DNA of 64,000 nt, taken from positions 34,164,001-34,228,000 of the forward strand of contig CM060733.1 in assembly GCA_030704615.1 (NCBI GenBank), read 5' to 3'. The notes below the pieces were generated by a model that saw nothing but the letters and a program-made list of their open reading frames with translations, searched no databases and was not told the DNA's origin. This DNA comes from Takakia lepidozioides (lineage: Eukaryota; Streptophyta; Takakiopsida; Takakiales; Takakiaceae). Both the position numbers and the translations under genes were made by a program. This document shows positions 12,491 to 25,828 of this stretch, piece by piece; the first letter of the stretch is position 1, and every line of letters begins with the position of its first letter.

Positions 12491-14552
12491 CTTAGGTAGA
12501 TGGAATGGGGGGGAGGAGAGGGCCACCATGGATGTAGCCCAGGAGTGTCTGGCTTGCTTGGCTTGGCTTGCGTGGCTATGGTGGTGTGGAGGCAAGACGC
12601 AGCATGTGCGGCCAGCACGGTCACGTACTCTTGAGACGTGTGTATGTTTTTTTGTGACGAGGATTTGTCTCTGATGAGCCTTTTAATACTGTCATCGCCC
12701 TCCTCGGCTAGGAGCCCGCCAGCTTCCCTTGCTCACCTCACGTTATCTTCATCGCCTTGTTTTGCGGCCATAACTGAGCTTCGGAGTCCGCAACCTTCCA
12801 AGGCACCTTCCTTTTACTGTCTTATTCTGCTTCATCTTCTTCGCCTTTCCCTCCTGTTCCTTTTACCATCCTTTTACACCAAAGTTACTCGGCCAATGTG
12901 CCTCACCTCATTTCCTTTACCTACATCATAAAAAATCATTACGAGCTGGAGTATAAGATCGATTATGGGCCATGTGCAGACAACCCACAGATCTACAGTC
13001 TCTGATTTTACCATTCATGAATCATGCTTTCTCCAAGCGTATTGAGCCTACTTCACTTGATGAAAATAGTATAGAATGGCTACACAGCATAGGTGGAGGG
13101 GACTCGGGTGGTGTCAGACTACTCAGATGTCCCATCCAATTGGTTGCTAGGAATCCGATAGGGACCGGTTCTCAATCAATCTAGTCCTCCTGGATCGCGT
13201 GGATTTTGGGTACGATAGCCCCGTTATTAGGACTCTGATTTTGTTTTCCCCTTTCCCGTTACCTTGGCAAAAGGGCTTACTGCATATTCCTCACCTCTGG
13301 CTGACATCACGAACCTTCTGCAGTTACAGGTTTTACACTGACATCACTCAACCTCAGCATCATGAGCTTTGCCTTCTTCATTATCCCCTCACCCCGGCGT
13401 CCGCTTCTCCCTTTGTTTCTGACATCACACAACCTCTCCCACACCATCTTCGCCTTCTCATGCTCACACCAGCTGGTCGCCCACTACCTACTCAGCCTAG
13501 CTAGCCTCATTTCCCTGACCTCAATTAGGCTCTGCTTGAGCCTCTGCACTTGCCTGCCATTACTGGCTTCTGCCAAGCGGCGGCAAGCTCTCGGCTGCTT
13601 GTTCATAAAGCAGCGCCGCCTCTTCAAGACATCGGAGACTGTGAGACCATGGCTGTGTACGTGCCCACCGCGGACGGGACTACCCCCTCCTCTTGCTACT
13701 TGTGTCGGCTGCATGCTCGACACCACCCAACCATCTCTCTCTCTCCCTCTCTCTCTTCCTCGTCACCATTCCTTCTCTTTTCTCGACCTTCGCTGTTTCT
13801 CGGAACCATCCCCTCCACCCCTCCTTATAAACTCCTCCTCCGAAATTAGCCCCAAGCGGGACACAAATCGTTTTCTAACTACAATCGTGCTTCTTCCTTG
13901 GCGTCCTCGCATTGACATTGCGCCTCTCATACTTAATCCCTCTCCCTCATCACTGCCTGCTAAACTAAGAAATTTCGTTCCTCTACCTCGGCCTATAATA
14001 AGACGCTAGACTGCACCCGGCAGATGGCCGGGCCGAGGGCCCGCGGGCGCGGCGGATCGCTGGCTCGACCGCGGATCGCGGTCGCGGTTCATCACCGCGC
14101 GGTGCGACGCTTGTCGCCACCTGCGCCCTCTTCATTGCCCTCTTTACTCGCTGCCTTTCCGCGCGCCGGCGCCGCGGGCCCCCCCGCCGGGACTTCGGCA
14201 CCCGGCGCGGCTCCGGCGGCCGGGCTCCCGGGCGCGGGCAGCCCCCGTTTCTCATCCAGCCCCGGAGCTTGTCCCCTATTCATCCATACACCGCTTAAAC
14301 AATTAATAAAACTACAATCCCCTCTCACGTTTTTCCGCGAGGACAAAGATTTATATTCCCGGGAATCTCGGCACCCCATTGGCCCCCACTTCGTAATCCG
14401 GCCCCAGCCAAAACCAACATACCCCGTTGAATACCTCGAATTTCCTTCAATACCCAGATATAAATATGTATGTATATATTCATTACGTCGAATTTCTTTC
14501 AATTCCCAGATTTAAATATATATGTATCTATCCATTCATTACTACCAATATC
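12491..14552. other. Intergenic, CT-rich then GC-rich, upstream of the ARF gene
   Basis: No convincing gene. From about 12600 to 13960 the plus strand is rich in CT/CCT stretches. 14020-14260 is extremely GC-rich, with many CGCGG and GCCGGG words and no long coding homology, and may be a CpG-island-like part of the ARF upstream region. The ORF crossing it has the Arg/Ala/Pro composition expected from GC-rich noncoding DNA. Confidence 0.45.
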
Positions 14553-14738
14553 ACAACTTGTTACGTACGCTATTCCGACCGAGGCCGGAACACAACTTCA
14601 ACCGATCCGCTCCCACAACTTGTTACGTGTGCTGTTTCGAGTGAGACCGTAACACAACTTCAACCGATCCGCTCCCACAACTTGTTACGTGTGCTGTTTC
14701 GAGTGAGACCGTAACACAACTTCAGCAGATTCGCTCCC
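14553..14738. repeat. 62-bp tandem repeat, three copies
   Basis: Units start at 14553, 14615 and 14677, each with ACAACTTGTTACGT, then GACCG(T/A)AACACAACTTCA-like sequence and CCGATCCGCTCCC. The second and third copies are nearly identical and the first is more diverged. The array lies about 520 bp upstream of the ARF start codon. Confidence 0.9.
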
Positions 14739-15258
14739 ATGCCGATGGCGTTGGCTCCGCACCCGGCACCCAAACAATACCATAACATGTTGTGTCGAAG
14801 CGACGGGAAAGGGAACATCGGCACGGTTGTCGGGCCGCCGAGAATGACATTTCCATATCTTTTATTATGTTTTATTACGTATCTCACATAAATAAATGGA
14901 AATGAGAATAGAAAATGGAATAATCGGAAATTAGAGAATACAAAGGGCGTGGGCAGGCGGCAGAGCGGCGCTGTGATTACCGACAGCGGGAATAGAGTAG
15001 GCGGCGCAGGTGTAGGGCGGGTGGCGACCAAGGGGGTGGTTGTCGGAATCCCGCCTTCTTTTTCTGCGCCCGCCCGTCGCTGTCCGCCCGCTGCCCGCCT
15101 TCTTTGTACCCCCAGTGCGGCCCGCAGTGGCCATCTTCTGGACAGCGTTCTTGCGCACCCTAGCGAGCAAGCACGCAAGGGAAGGGAAGGAAGGGAAGGA
15201 AGCGAGCGAGGGAGGGGGGGCGGGTGCAGCATGCGAGTGATTGTGCGGTGCTCTCGAC

Positions 15259-18200
15259 ATGTCAGAGGTTTTTTCGTCTACTGCGAGGCAGTTGAGGAGC
15301 TCCAATGGCGCAGGGATGAGTTTTCCAGCCAGCTTCAATGACGACGTAGTCACGTTGCCGCCTGTTGCTCGGCCTGTTCCGCAGCGTCCAGCTCCTGCAT
15401 CCCAGGCGTCTGTGGCCTCTCCACGGCCAGGTAGGATTTCTACGTGTCTTTTGGAACAGTGGGGTTGTGTTTGTTGTGTGGAGCTGTAAGGAGGAACCTC
15501 TAAATTGTGCCTGCATAATTTGATGGTTTAGTGGGTTGTGGTGCTGTGCCTGTTTTCGTGTCTGGTTTGTGACTTGTGGTCGCATCTGCTGGGGGCGAGG
15601 ATTTTGAAGAAACAACTGGTTTGGTGCAGGGCAATGTGATCTCGACTCGGAGCTGTGGCATGCTTGCGCGGGGCCGCTGGCATCGCTGCCGCCTGTGAAC
15701 TCTCGTGTCACTTACTGGCCTCAAGGGCATATTGAACAGGTTGGTAGTGTCTGTATGTCGCGCAGACTGGTTGGAGTTTTAGAAAGATGTTTGTTTTTGT
15801 TCGAAGCTGGAACACGTCTACATTGTGTGTGGTTTCCCCCCCGTGATGACGCCCGATGTGGGTCTCTGGTGGCAGGTGGCAGCGTGTACCACGCAGGCAG
15901 CAGTGGATGAACATCTTCAGCATTATAAATTGCCTCCACACATCGTCTGTCGTTTGACTGAAATGACCTTGAGCGTAAGGAACATTCCCTCAGTGTGCAT
16001 GTTAGAATTAGATATCTTGTCTGCATCAGGTGCTGTTGCGCACTCGGACTGTGAGCTTTTCGGTTTAAGTTTATTGGTCTTCGTAGCTGGCGGTCTTACC
16101 ATGCTTGCGGAGGCTAACATCCTTTTTGTGGGGTACTTGACAGGCGGATGCGGACACTGATGAAGTTTTTGCGCAAATGACTCTGACCCCCGAGAGTGAG
16201 GTATCGCTAGAGATCCCATGTCCATCATTGTCGTCGCTTTGAACCTCTATGTTGAGTCAGGGTTGTTTTGTCTCCAGAAATTCATGATTGTGCTGCAGGT
16301 TTTTGACTCAGTGGTGTTTTCAACTATGCAGAGCGACGCAACTTTGGATTGCGAAGAACCCCCACCACCAGTGAAGCGGAACTTGCACATGTTTTGCAAG
16401 ACTCTGACAGCCAGCGACACTAGCACGCATGGAGGCTTCTCTGTTCCAAGGCGTGCAGCAGAAGCTTGTCTTCCAACACTTGTAAGTACGTGTGGTTATG
16501 GTAGTGTTGGTGTTTCTGATATGTTTGTGCTAGTTGTCTGTAGCCGACTAGGGTTAGAAGCGCTAACACGAGCATGCATTGCACTTTTCAGGATATGACT
16601 ATGAACCCTCCCTGTCAGGAGCTGATGGCAAAGGACCTTCATGGGGTTGAGTGGAAGTTCCGCCACATTTACCGGGGTAAGATGGAAAGTTTGAAACCAG
16701 ATTAGAAGTTTATTGCTCTGCAACTGGTGTAAATCACATGGTGGAACCAGTGGTTAGTCTTCTTACAATTACGGTTTTTGTTTGTTATGTAGGTCATCCC
16801 CGAAGGCATCTGCTCACCACCGGGTGGAGTGTGTTTGTAAGCACGAAGAGGCTGGTGGCAGGAGATTCTGTCATATTTTTACGGTACAAAAGTCACTTGC
16901 ATGAAGTTTTACCCTAGGAATGAGTTTGGTTTCTGGATCTTCAAAGATAAGGATATGATGTGTTTTGTCTCAAGCATTTGTTAGAGGAGTTGCCCCCATT
17001 TCATGGAGGCATGTACGGTTAAGTTGTCTTACAGTGGAGCTACTGGACAGTGGGGAGAACGGACAGCTGAGGTTGGGAGTGAGGCGGGCGACGAAGCAAC
17101 TGAACACACGGAACTCGTTTTTCACGAGTCAGAGTATGCATCTCGGTGTGCTTGCTGCCGCTTCTCATGCAGCAAGAGAGAAGCTTCGGTTCAATGTCAT
17201 CTATAATCCTAGGTTTGTCCAAGTGTAACTCCGCCAGTACTTCTTGCTGTTAGTAATCTCCACTTTCAAGGGTTAAGTTTTCAGTTCTTCCTCTGTAGAG
17301 TGAAGTCAAGCGTCTCCATGTTAGTCCTCGTCAGGAAACCTCTTTATACTATTTTCTCTGCATGTATAAGATGAGCCTGCGAGGGCAATGAAAGAGGTCA
17401 AAGGGTGGCAAGTGCACAAATGCTCGGACTTATGGTCACTCTCCAATGCCTTTCTAATAGCCCACCAAAGTTGCAAGCACTATGGGATGAATTGCTAAGC
17501 TGCTGGAGGGGTTGGTTTTCAGGACGAGTCCTGCAGAGTTTGTGATTCCATATCACAAATACAAGAAGGCTCTTACCAGCACCCTGGCTGTGGGAACACG
17601 GTTCAAGATGAGATTTGAGACAGAAGACACATCTGAGAGAAGGTCCGTAAACACTGACTCTCATTTTGTTTGGGTACTTTCAGAATGCATCTGAGACTGT
17701 GTTACTGCATAGTGTGTTGACATACCTGACATTAGGGGGCTTTGGCATGGGTGTCTGGTGTTCATCTCACATGTGCTGAACTTGTGCCAGGTATGCTGGT
17801 ACTGTTACTTCCACAGGGGACCTGGATCCTGAACGATGGCCCAAGTCATTATGGCGGTCATTGAAGGTATGAAGCTTGGTAGATTGTAGTATGCCATTTG
17901 AAGCAAAAGCTAAGGAGATGCTGTCAGTGTCCTTGTATGTTTCATAACTGAATGTATGTCAGGCTGGAGACCAAAATGACAAATCCATTGAGGAAATAAA
18001 TAGAATATGATAGGATAGAGGAAAGAGAATAAGAGGATGAAAAAGGAAAAGAGGATAGGGCAAGGACAGTTGTCATAAGCCTCATGGACAGGGCATAGTG
18101 AAAGTCAATGAAAGGCAAGCCTACCCCGCGACATAAACTACCACTCAAACTGCACTTTGACTAAGAGAGTTAGTTCTCTCATCTTCGTTCTCTGTCTAGA

Positions 18201-20506
18201 CTTCTGTGTTCTACTTTTTTCTCTCCAGCCCCTTTGGTCTTCTGAGTATTATATATCTCTCTCTGCGACTTTGGCAAAGAATGTGATGGAAAGTCAAATC
18301 AGCAGTCCTGGCTACAGAGGATTTCCTTGAGCTCAGAATCTGTCTCACAGGAAATTAGTGTGTTGCGCTATGTTGAGTGCTTGACACAATGTAAGTTGCT
18401 AGCATCTGTATCTTGTTGTCCTATTGAGTTGAGGTAGATGTGTGTTTAAATATTGCCGATTGTGAGGTGTAGAGTCTTCTCTCTCTACAACATGTTTTGC
18501 TGTCATGGTGTTGAGATGGAACATTCCTCCTGGGTTTCTATGCTGCCCTCTTCATGGATATGTTGAGATTAGAATGTTTTGATCAGAACTCATGCTGTGC
18601 AAGTTGATGATACAGGTGGGTTGGGATGAATCTGCGGCTAGTGAAAGGCACGAAAGGGTATCTCCGTGGGAGATCGAGCCTTTCGTAGCAGCAGCAGCAG
18701 CCCCGCCTCCTCCACCTGCTGGGCCTAAGCTTAAGCGCCGTTCCACCCTTGGTGCAAATCCATCCTGTCAAGGTAGTTCAGGGCTCCAGACTCTAATTTT
18801 GCTACTCTAACTGCGTTGGATTTGGGAGGTTTTCTTCCAGCCGAGAAGGTGTTTTAGGGATTCCAGTCCCAGGTGTCCTCATGTAGAATGCTGCAAGATT
18901 GAATGACTACGGTAATACAGTTAATGGTCTGAGCTTTTGATGCATGCAATTTGTGATGGTTGTGGCACTCTCCAGTGCTGTGTGTTGGCCTATTTTGGAG
19001 CTGGACCCATGTAGCCATCTGAGGGTAAATGTTGTATGAATAAACTGCAGGGAGTAGCCAGGCGAGCAAGTTAGCCAGAATTTTACAACAAGGAATGGAT
19101 CCACGAATTATGATGAGTGCGGGGGAAGAAGAGGAGGCGGTCTCTTCATCGGTGGCTTCCGGCTGGGGAATTAAACGTGAAGATGGGTTCAGTAATGAAG
19201 TGGTGGCAGGGAGAAGAATGGGAGCAGAAAGCTGGACGCCAATGTGGCGACCGGAAATTGGCCTTCCAGAAATGTACCGTGGACTTCCGGGCATGGCAGG
19301 GAATCGGGGAATTCTGACAATGGACTCCTCTCAGCAAAATCTGGAGAGGCAGCAGCAGCAACTTCGCCTGTGTGTTCAGAAAATGAGAGAACAGCAGGAG
19401 AGTGCCCAGTTGGCAAATGCCCTCCAGATGTCAAGTTGTCAACTTTTGAGTGATTCTGATTTGTCACTGTCCATGAATTCCACCTGCAGCAAATATGGCA
19501 ACAGGATGCAGTGGTTGGCACCAGCACTTCCTGTCTGTGAATCGCCGGGATCTTCAAGCCTCACCTGGTCAATGAGGTCTCCTAGCCCTGCAGAGGGGCT
19601 ACCTTCTCGTCCAACAGCAGGTGTATCGGAGGTTTCATTATACACAGATGAGCAGCAACACAAATTGAAAATTTTTGGTTTTGATTTAACAGAGAAACCA
19701 ATCATGGCTGAAGACCTTGGTCTCGGAGCATCCCCAGTGGTCTCTGAGCATACCGGGAGTCCCAAGTGCAATGCAGGAGGTGGCAGTGGTTCTGGGAGCC
19801 AGGGTGTCTCGGAATGGACTTCCAAAGGGGGAGCCAAGAGCTGGGCCCAACGACCTCTGAGGAGTTATACAAAGGTAAGTTTGCAATTTCAAAGCTTGAG
19901 ATGAAGTGGACTCCTTTGTTTAGAAAGTCAATAGGGCACTTAGCTGATTCGTGGAATTTGCATCTCAGGTGTACAAGCAGGGAATGCCAGGGCGCTCCAT
20001 CGACTTGTCAAAGTTCGGGAATTATTCTGAGCTTCGGCATGCTCTAGCGGCAATGTTCCAGCTGGAAGGACAGTTGGATGACCCTCTAATGGGATGGCAA
20101 GTAGTGTATACTGATCACGAAGATGATGTCCTCCTGGTTGGCGATGACCCATGGGTGTAAGCACTGCATCTTATTGCTGCTTAGTTTTGATGACTTTCAG
20201 GTTGGGTTGTATTTTCCTTGTGATGTTCCATGGGTCTGTAGTTTTGAAGAGCAGTCATCTTCTTGCGTCGCTCCCAAAGGTGTTTAAAGAAACTTCCTCA
20301 TCACTCAATTTTAGTAATAGTTCTGTTATTGTGCATTGAGACTGAAACAGTTGTTGATTTTGAACAGGGACTTCTGCAGCTATGTGCGCAGTCTCAAGAT
20401 ACTGTCCCCTGCTGAGGCTGTAGGAAAGGACACATTTAAGAAGGCGCACAGTTGCAGCTCTGATGAAGTTGCAAGAGAGACCAAGGACAGTGTTTGTATA
20501 GCTTAG
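15259..20506 (+). CDS. Auxin response factor (B3 DNA-binding, dimerisation and PB1 domains), 14 exons
   Basis: ARFs bind auxin response elements in the nucleus and are controlled by Aux/IAA proteins through PB1. Exons: 15259-15430, 15630-15739, 15876-15974, 16144-16200, 16332-16481, 16592-16676, 16793-16883, 17051-17212, 17523-17642, 17791-17866, 18616-18772, 19051-19874, 19969-20156, 20368-20506. They join in frame (2430 nt, 809 aa) with GT-AG introns of 94-749 bp. The ATG is the first after an in-frame TGA at 15238. B3 (about 165-267) has [29 protein letters not shown] and [20 protein letters not shown]. The second dimerisation half follows ([19 protein letters not shown]). The middle region (about 376-700) is Q- and S-rich. 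PB1 (about 700-785) has [15 protein letters not shown] and acidic [41 protein letters not shown] and GTRFKMRFE most resemble ARF3/ARF4 (class B). The subclass is less certain than the family. Confidence 0.96.
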
Positions 20507-22904
20507 AGTTGCGGATGGCACCTTAGTTTAGATGTATACACCCTCCAGGAGTGCGCCCCCCCCTCTCATTTTTCGTTCTTGAGAACACTCGTGGATTAGC
20601 AAACTGGTGTTGAAGTGTCTTCTTCCACCAAGATGAGTCCTTGACAAAGACAAACTTTGTATGAGCAATGTACCAATTGCCCAAAGAGCTGATATTCAGA
20701 CCTGTGAGCTACCTTGAAGAAATGAGGATAGCATATGTGACATCAAATTGTTCTCTGATCAGGTGGGCATGAAGAATCCTGTATCAGTAATGAAATCAGG
20801 ATGCATGTATGATGCTTCTAGGATGGCCTCCTGCTTCATTAGCCCAGATTCAGTACTGCATTTACTGCAGGTCAAGTGGCACTGTCGCAAGAAATTGTTA
20901 GGGGAAGGAAAGCAAATCAGAAGCATATAGCACACGTTCTCAGAAATGAAAGACAGGCGAAAATGAGCTTCATCAGTGAACACAGTCAGGCACAGCCCCG
21001 ATTGGAAATGTGTAGAATACTGTGTTTTTGTACATTATCGAAGACAATAACAGTTAGCTTCGAGGAGGGGAGTTTTGCCTCCTAGTTGTAAGACTAATTT
21101 TCACTAAGGGTATATGCGCTTTTCCTCTCAGGGTTCAGGTTAAGAAGAGGGTTTGTACGTCTTAAAGCTTGACTGACCAATAGTGGGGAATCTATCGCTG
21201 AGCACCACAATGCAAGCACTAATCATCAGACATACACGGAATCACAGCATCACTTCCAACACCCGGTGCACATCCAAGTTCACCAAATTAACACCTAAAA
21301 AACAGCCGCGAGTGCAAGCATCCATAGATTAAGTAGGTAGTACTAATCTAATCACAATCTCCGGGTGGTGTGGCTTCATTGGTTATCCAGATTACAATCC
21401 TTCCCTATCACAAATCAGCCTCCAGTTGCATGATCATGTTACTGTTGATATAGGACTAGGCAGTAATTGCAAAATTAGGATAGCACCAGCCACTTCGTAG
21501 CTTTTCATCCAAGTGACAAACATAAGAGCATCTCTGCCAAGTGGAATCCCTCATCCCACATATCGCCCATGCCATGAGGAGCGAGCTCCAGCGAGCTGAG
21601 TGATGTATTGTGCATTCACCAGCCCATGCTTGGTTTCACTGAAGTTCAGTTCACAAACATATTGACTACTTGCCTTTGTGGTCTTCAAGAGCATGTCCCC
21701 ACACCGAGTAGATATTCCTAAGCTGTCATTCTTGTTCACTGCAACTAATATGCTACAATGAAACATTTCAGTATGTCTTTCATTGGGCCATTTTTAGGTG
21801 GCTTGAATCCAAAGCGTAGCATGTTTTTTCATCTATTTCAAATCATTGCATGCTCTACTTCTGCTTTTTTTGTATGTCCTGCCTTTTATTGGCATTTTTT
21901 TGCAGAACATTGCATGGCTTCCAACTAAATTGTTTCTATTCATATTAGTCACTTTTCCACGGTAAAAGACCTTCTTTGTCTTGCCCTCTGCTATAGGGCT
22001 TCCTTCTCCTGCTTGACCACCCTGCGCTTAAAGAACTTTCAGATTTTTCCCTGGAAGGAAACCTGTGACCTTTAAACCTGTGAATCTACACGCTAGGCTG
22101 GCCAATGCCGTTACAGAACCCTATAACCTACCCGCCAGGCTCGCCAATGCATTACTACGTTCCATGTGCGTTCTTCACGCACGGTAAGCCTCTGAGTGGA
22201 GGGGATTACCTACCACCACGTGGTGGGGCTCATTTCGGTAATACACAAACATGAGCATACGATCACGCTTAGTGGACAAAGCGTAAGCCCAGCTCGGAGG
22301 CTGGGCTCACAGGGCTAGGCTCACACCGTAGCTACGCTGCTCCTGCAGCATTCATCCACACCAGCATACACAAAGTTAAACACTCCAAAACACGTCCAAA
22401 GTCTCAACCCCTAGGTTTAAATAGAAAACCTAATGCTAAGCATATTTAGCCAGATGGCAGTTTCTCTCTGGTCGCTCATATTTCCAGCCGTCTCATGACT
22501 GCCAGCAGGTTTCTTAATCAAAAAGCTATGTAGCTATTAACATAAGAGAAGTTTGCTAACTATTTAAAGGTCTATCCAACTATAATAGTCGGCCTCATAC
22601 TAACAGTACGTGTGTCATCCATTTAAGGGGAATAAAGACATATGAGGAATCCGGACCTTCACACCCCTATCGCCGCTAATGGTTTTTTTTCGGTTTTCCA
22701 AACATGTAACTCCTATTAACGGGGTTAAAAATATACAACCCCCACGACCGTGGGTGGTGCGCCGCGCGAGCATGCTCACATGATACCAACCCTCCTGAAA
22801 GACCCGCCGGTTATTCGGTGACAACTGCCGTTTCTTAGAGGTTGTAACAATTAACCTGAACCGGTGGTTCTTTCCATGAAAATATTCGAAAAACCCGGAA
22901 TCGG
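20507..22904. other. ARF 3' region and intergenic, no gene recognised
   Basis: The first few hundred bases are probably ARF 3' UTR. Around 22090-22160 a CTA..CGC(T/C)AGGCT(G/C)GCCAATGC block occurs twice, possibly a decayed repeat. No protein domain was recognised. Confidence 0.45.
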
Positions 22905-23122
22905 GATCCAATTTTTTTTAAAAAAAATTTATAAAGGGAAACACCTTGGAGCGACAGCTCACAAATCAGGCCCCTTAATTATAGTCAGAGGATAAAATAA
23001 CCTCTTTCACAATAACCTCGCTGTGAAGGCTTTTCGCATGGGACGCCACCCAAGGTAGCAAGATTTGACCCCAGAATCATCTGGGTGGCACTCAGTGCAC
23101 TATCCAATTGAGCTACTGACTG
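22905..23122 (-). mobile_element. SINE family 2 (tRNA-derived head), minus strand
   Basis: Read on the minus strand, the head contains TAGCTCAATTGGATAGTGC (A-box-like) and GGGGTCAAATCTTGC (B-box-like) in tRNA spacing. It runs through a GAGCTGTCGCTCCAAGG block into an A/T-rich tail near 22912-22930. The tRNA likeness is only in the head, with no complete cloverleaf, which fits a SINE and not a functional tRNA. Related pieces are at 31066 and 62650. Confidence 0.65.
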
Positions 23123-23811
23123 TTGGTGTTGATTCTAAGATTTTGTAAAATCCCAAACCAGAGGTTATGGAAAAAATCAAATAACCAGCCATCATTGGTT
23201 TACCATAGTGGGATAGTCACTTGCCTGCCTAATAATTATTTTTGGGGCCATTTGGCAGTTAGGCACTTTTGAGGAAAAAAATAAAAATAATTAGGCATCT
23301 AGGATGTGTGTGCATTTTTTATTTATTTTTTTGTGCAGAATAGGGACGGTGCCCTGAGAACTTTATTACCTGATTATTGAAGGGAAAAAAAATTGCCCGC
23401 AAGCTGCCATAAGGCTTAACACACGGAGGACCGTGCTGCATAAATCTAGGACCATAACCGAGAGTGGCCTCTCGTATTAACGACATTATGAACCTACATG
23501 GGCTCGATGTCTTATCGAAAACCTTGAAGACTTTGGTGAAAAATCCTCAAGAATCCATTAACTGTAACGGAAATAGGTCTGGATGTACGACAGTGGACAG
23601 AACTTAGAACAGGGAAACCGAAGGTTGGTGAGAAAGAGGGTGCATGGAGGTGGCAGGGAGGGGAGGAGAAGAGCAGGGCGAATCTGATGAGGCAAGAAGA
23701 GGGGAAGCTCTTGCTAATTGGCTATCAGGGAGAGAACTGCTTGTCTATCTGTGGAAATGAAGATGAGTAGCTGAACCTGCTCTAATGTGCCTCCAATTGA
23801 TCTCTATTCTG

Positions 23812-25828
23812 TCAAATTCTGGGGAGGCTAAAGAGGTATCCCCTTCCTTGCCAGCAGGAGGGGATTGAATCTGCCCAAACACAGGTGAGGCCATGAACTT
23901 TGCAAATGAGTCCGTGCTTGCCCCAGGTTGTTCCAAAGGTATGGATGAGAAAGGGCTGTCGTTGTGGCTTCCTTTTGACCGTTGCACAGAGCAATGCCCA
24001 AGCTTTTTTAGCAGCCACAATGAGATCAAAGAACACTAAAGATAGAATTGCATAAGCAGATGTGTTCTCATTGTCTAGAGCCCAGGCACATCGTCCTTTC
24101 CAGAGGTTCCAGAGGACCGAACTACAAAGAGCTTCAAATACTGGGCAGTGGGAGGCATTTGTTTTATGTGTTGGACTGTAGTTGAGAAGGATTGCTACAG
24201 AATCCGTAGGCATTTGGTCCCATGCCCTGTAGAAGGAACTGACCAATGGCCATATCTTTGAGGGAGCTAGGCAGTGCAGCAGACAATGTTCCAAAGTTTC
24301 TATCAATTGATTGTTGCAACATCTGCAGAGCAGAGCCTCTGGAAAGTTCAAATAGTGGCCCACTTTAAGAACCCTATTAGCTACCTATCATAGGAAGGCA
24401 CTTAATTTTGTCGGTTTCGCTTTGCTCCAAACCACTAACCATATTCCTTTCAGTTCTCTTGATCAAAGTTCTCATGGCTCCATTTCCGTTCCCATTTCGA
24501 GGTTAGAGGCCTGGCTGCAAGCATTGCCCTGTAACCCTTCTTTGCAATATATGAAAAGAAGGGCTGTAGCTCCTCCTCAAATGACCAAGACCATTCCGCC
24601 GGGTCCAACTAGAGGGAGGTTATGTCCGAATTCCCCAGCAGGATGAAAGCGTGTTTTTTTAGCCAAGCTTGAATGGAGGATCCCATGGGTGCCTCGGGGT
24701 TAAAGGGTTTATTGGGGTCAGACCATTGACAGATGCGGACCAAGAGCTGGAATGGAGATTGGGTTAGTTGAGATGAGCGAGAGGCACCCTGTTGTGTCAT
24801 CTGCCTGGAAAGAGTACCCTGAAATGCTGGAGATGGTGACTTCTGAAATATAGAGAACATAGTTGGGAATGGAAGAGTCAGGCATAATCCACTGGTGAGG
24901 TGTAAGGAGTCCATGCCGTCTTTAAGAATCTGTTTCCAAGAATCAGGTATTGACTGAATTATGTGGGTGATGCCCCAATGGAGGCGGAGAGTTCCCAAAG
25001 CCTATTGAAGGGATTGTGGAGTACTATTCCATAGGTCTTTAATTGACGAAAACCCTCTTGACTCCCAAACTGCCCATCGCTTTGCTTCCCGTCGTTCTTC
25101 CCTATCCGGGTTTGGTTGATTGAGAAAGAGGCGTTGTCTTTGAGTTTCTTGAAAGGTGGTGGGCTGTTGTTTTCTGAGAAAGGGCATGAGGCTGTTCCAT
25201 GACCTCCAGATGGAGGACCATAGGGGGGAACATGTGGATTTGTGCCCAAACCCCTGGACTATCCGGCGAGTAGATTGTGGCCAGAGAACCGAGGTCGAGG
25301 GCGAGGAGGAGCAGAGGATGGGGTGACCATGAATTTCCACCAGCCTCCCTCTGGTCCTAGGTATCTTGGGAGCCATTTCCCTAATAGCGCTTTGATTTGT
25401 GTCTCTAGGTCAAGGGCTCCTAAGCCACCCATCTTTTTGGGAGGGCAAATATGTTCCCAGGAGACCTGTGGCTTTTTGTTCTAGGAAGTAGAGGCAGCCC
25501 CCCAGATGAAGTTCCTGATCAACCTTTTAACTTCCTTGATTATTTTGTTGTTAGGCCCCCAGGTAGATGCAAAATACCAGATACCCACTAGGATGATTCG
25601 GTTGGCGACAAGGGCTCTTTCAGCGATGGAAAGATGGCAAGAGCCCCAGTAAGAAAGCTGGTGCTTGAGTCTCTTCACCGTGGCCTCCAATCTCTGGTTA
25701 TCTGTTAAATTGATACCAAATGTGTGACCCAGCAATGTAGTGGGTTCGCCTTCCTTGAGCCAAGTTAGTCCTAGGTGGGCGCCCCAGGTTGGATTGCTTC
25801 CTATGGTAGACTTGGAGAGGTCACCCAA
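23812..25828 (-). pseudogene. LINE C-terminal region with zf-RVT-like zinc finger, frame-broken
   Basis: Pieces at 25828-25481 (LKHQLSYWGSCHLSIAERAL, thumb region), 25376-25002, 24998-24609 and 24363-23812 read on in different frames. The last contains LLCRCCNNQLIETLEHCLLH, the cysteine/histidine pattern of the zf-RVT domain that ends plant L1 proteins. Several frameshifts and stops lie between the pieces. Confidence 0.75.

Noticed and set aside
14020-14260. GC-rich block resembling rDNA spacer or ITS
   Set aside because: No recognisable 18S, 5.8S or 26S sequence borders it, and its words do not form known rRNA helices by eye.
22905-23122. Possible tRNA gene (A and B boxes on the minus strand)
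   Set aside because: No complete acceptor stem or anticodon arm pairs, and related copies at 31066 and 62650 share non-tRNA body sequence, so a SINE is the better reading.
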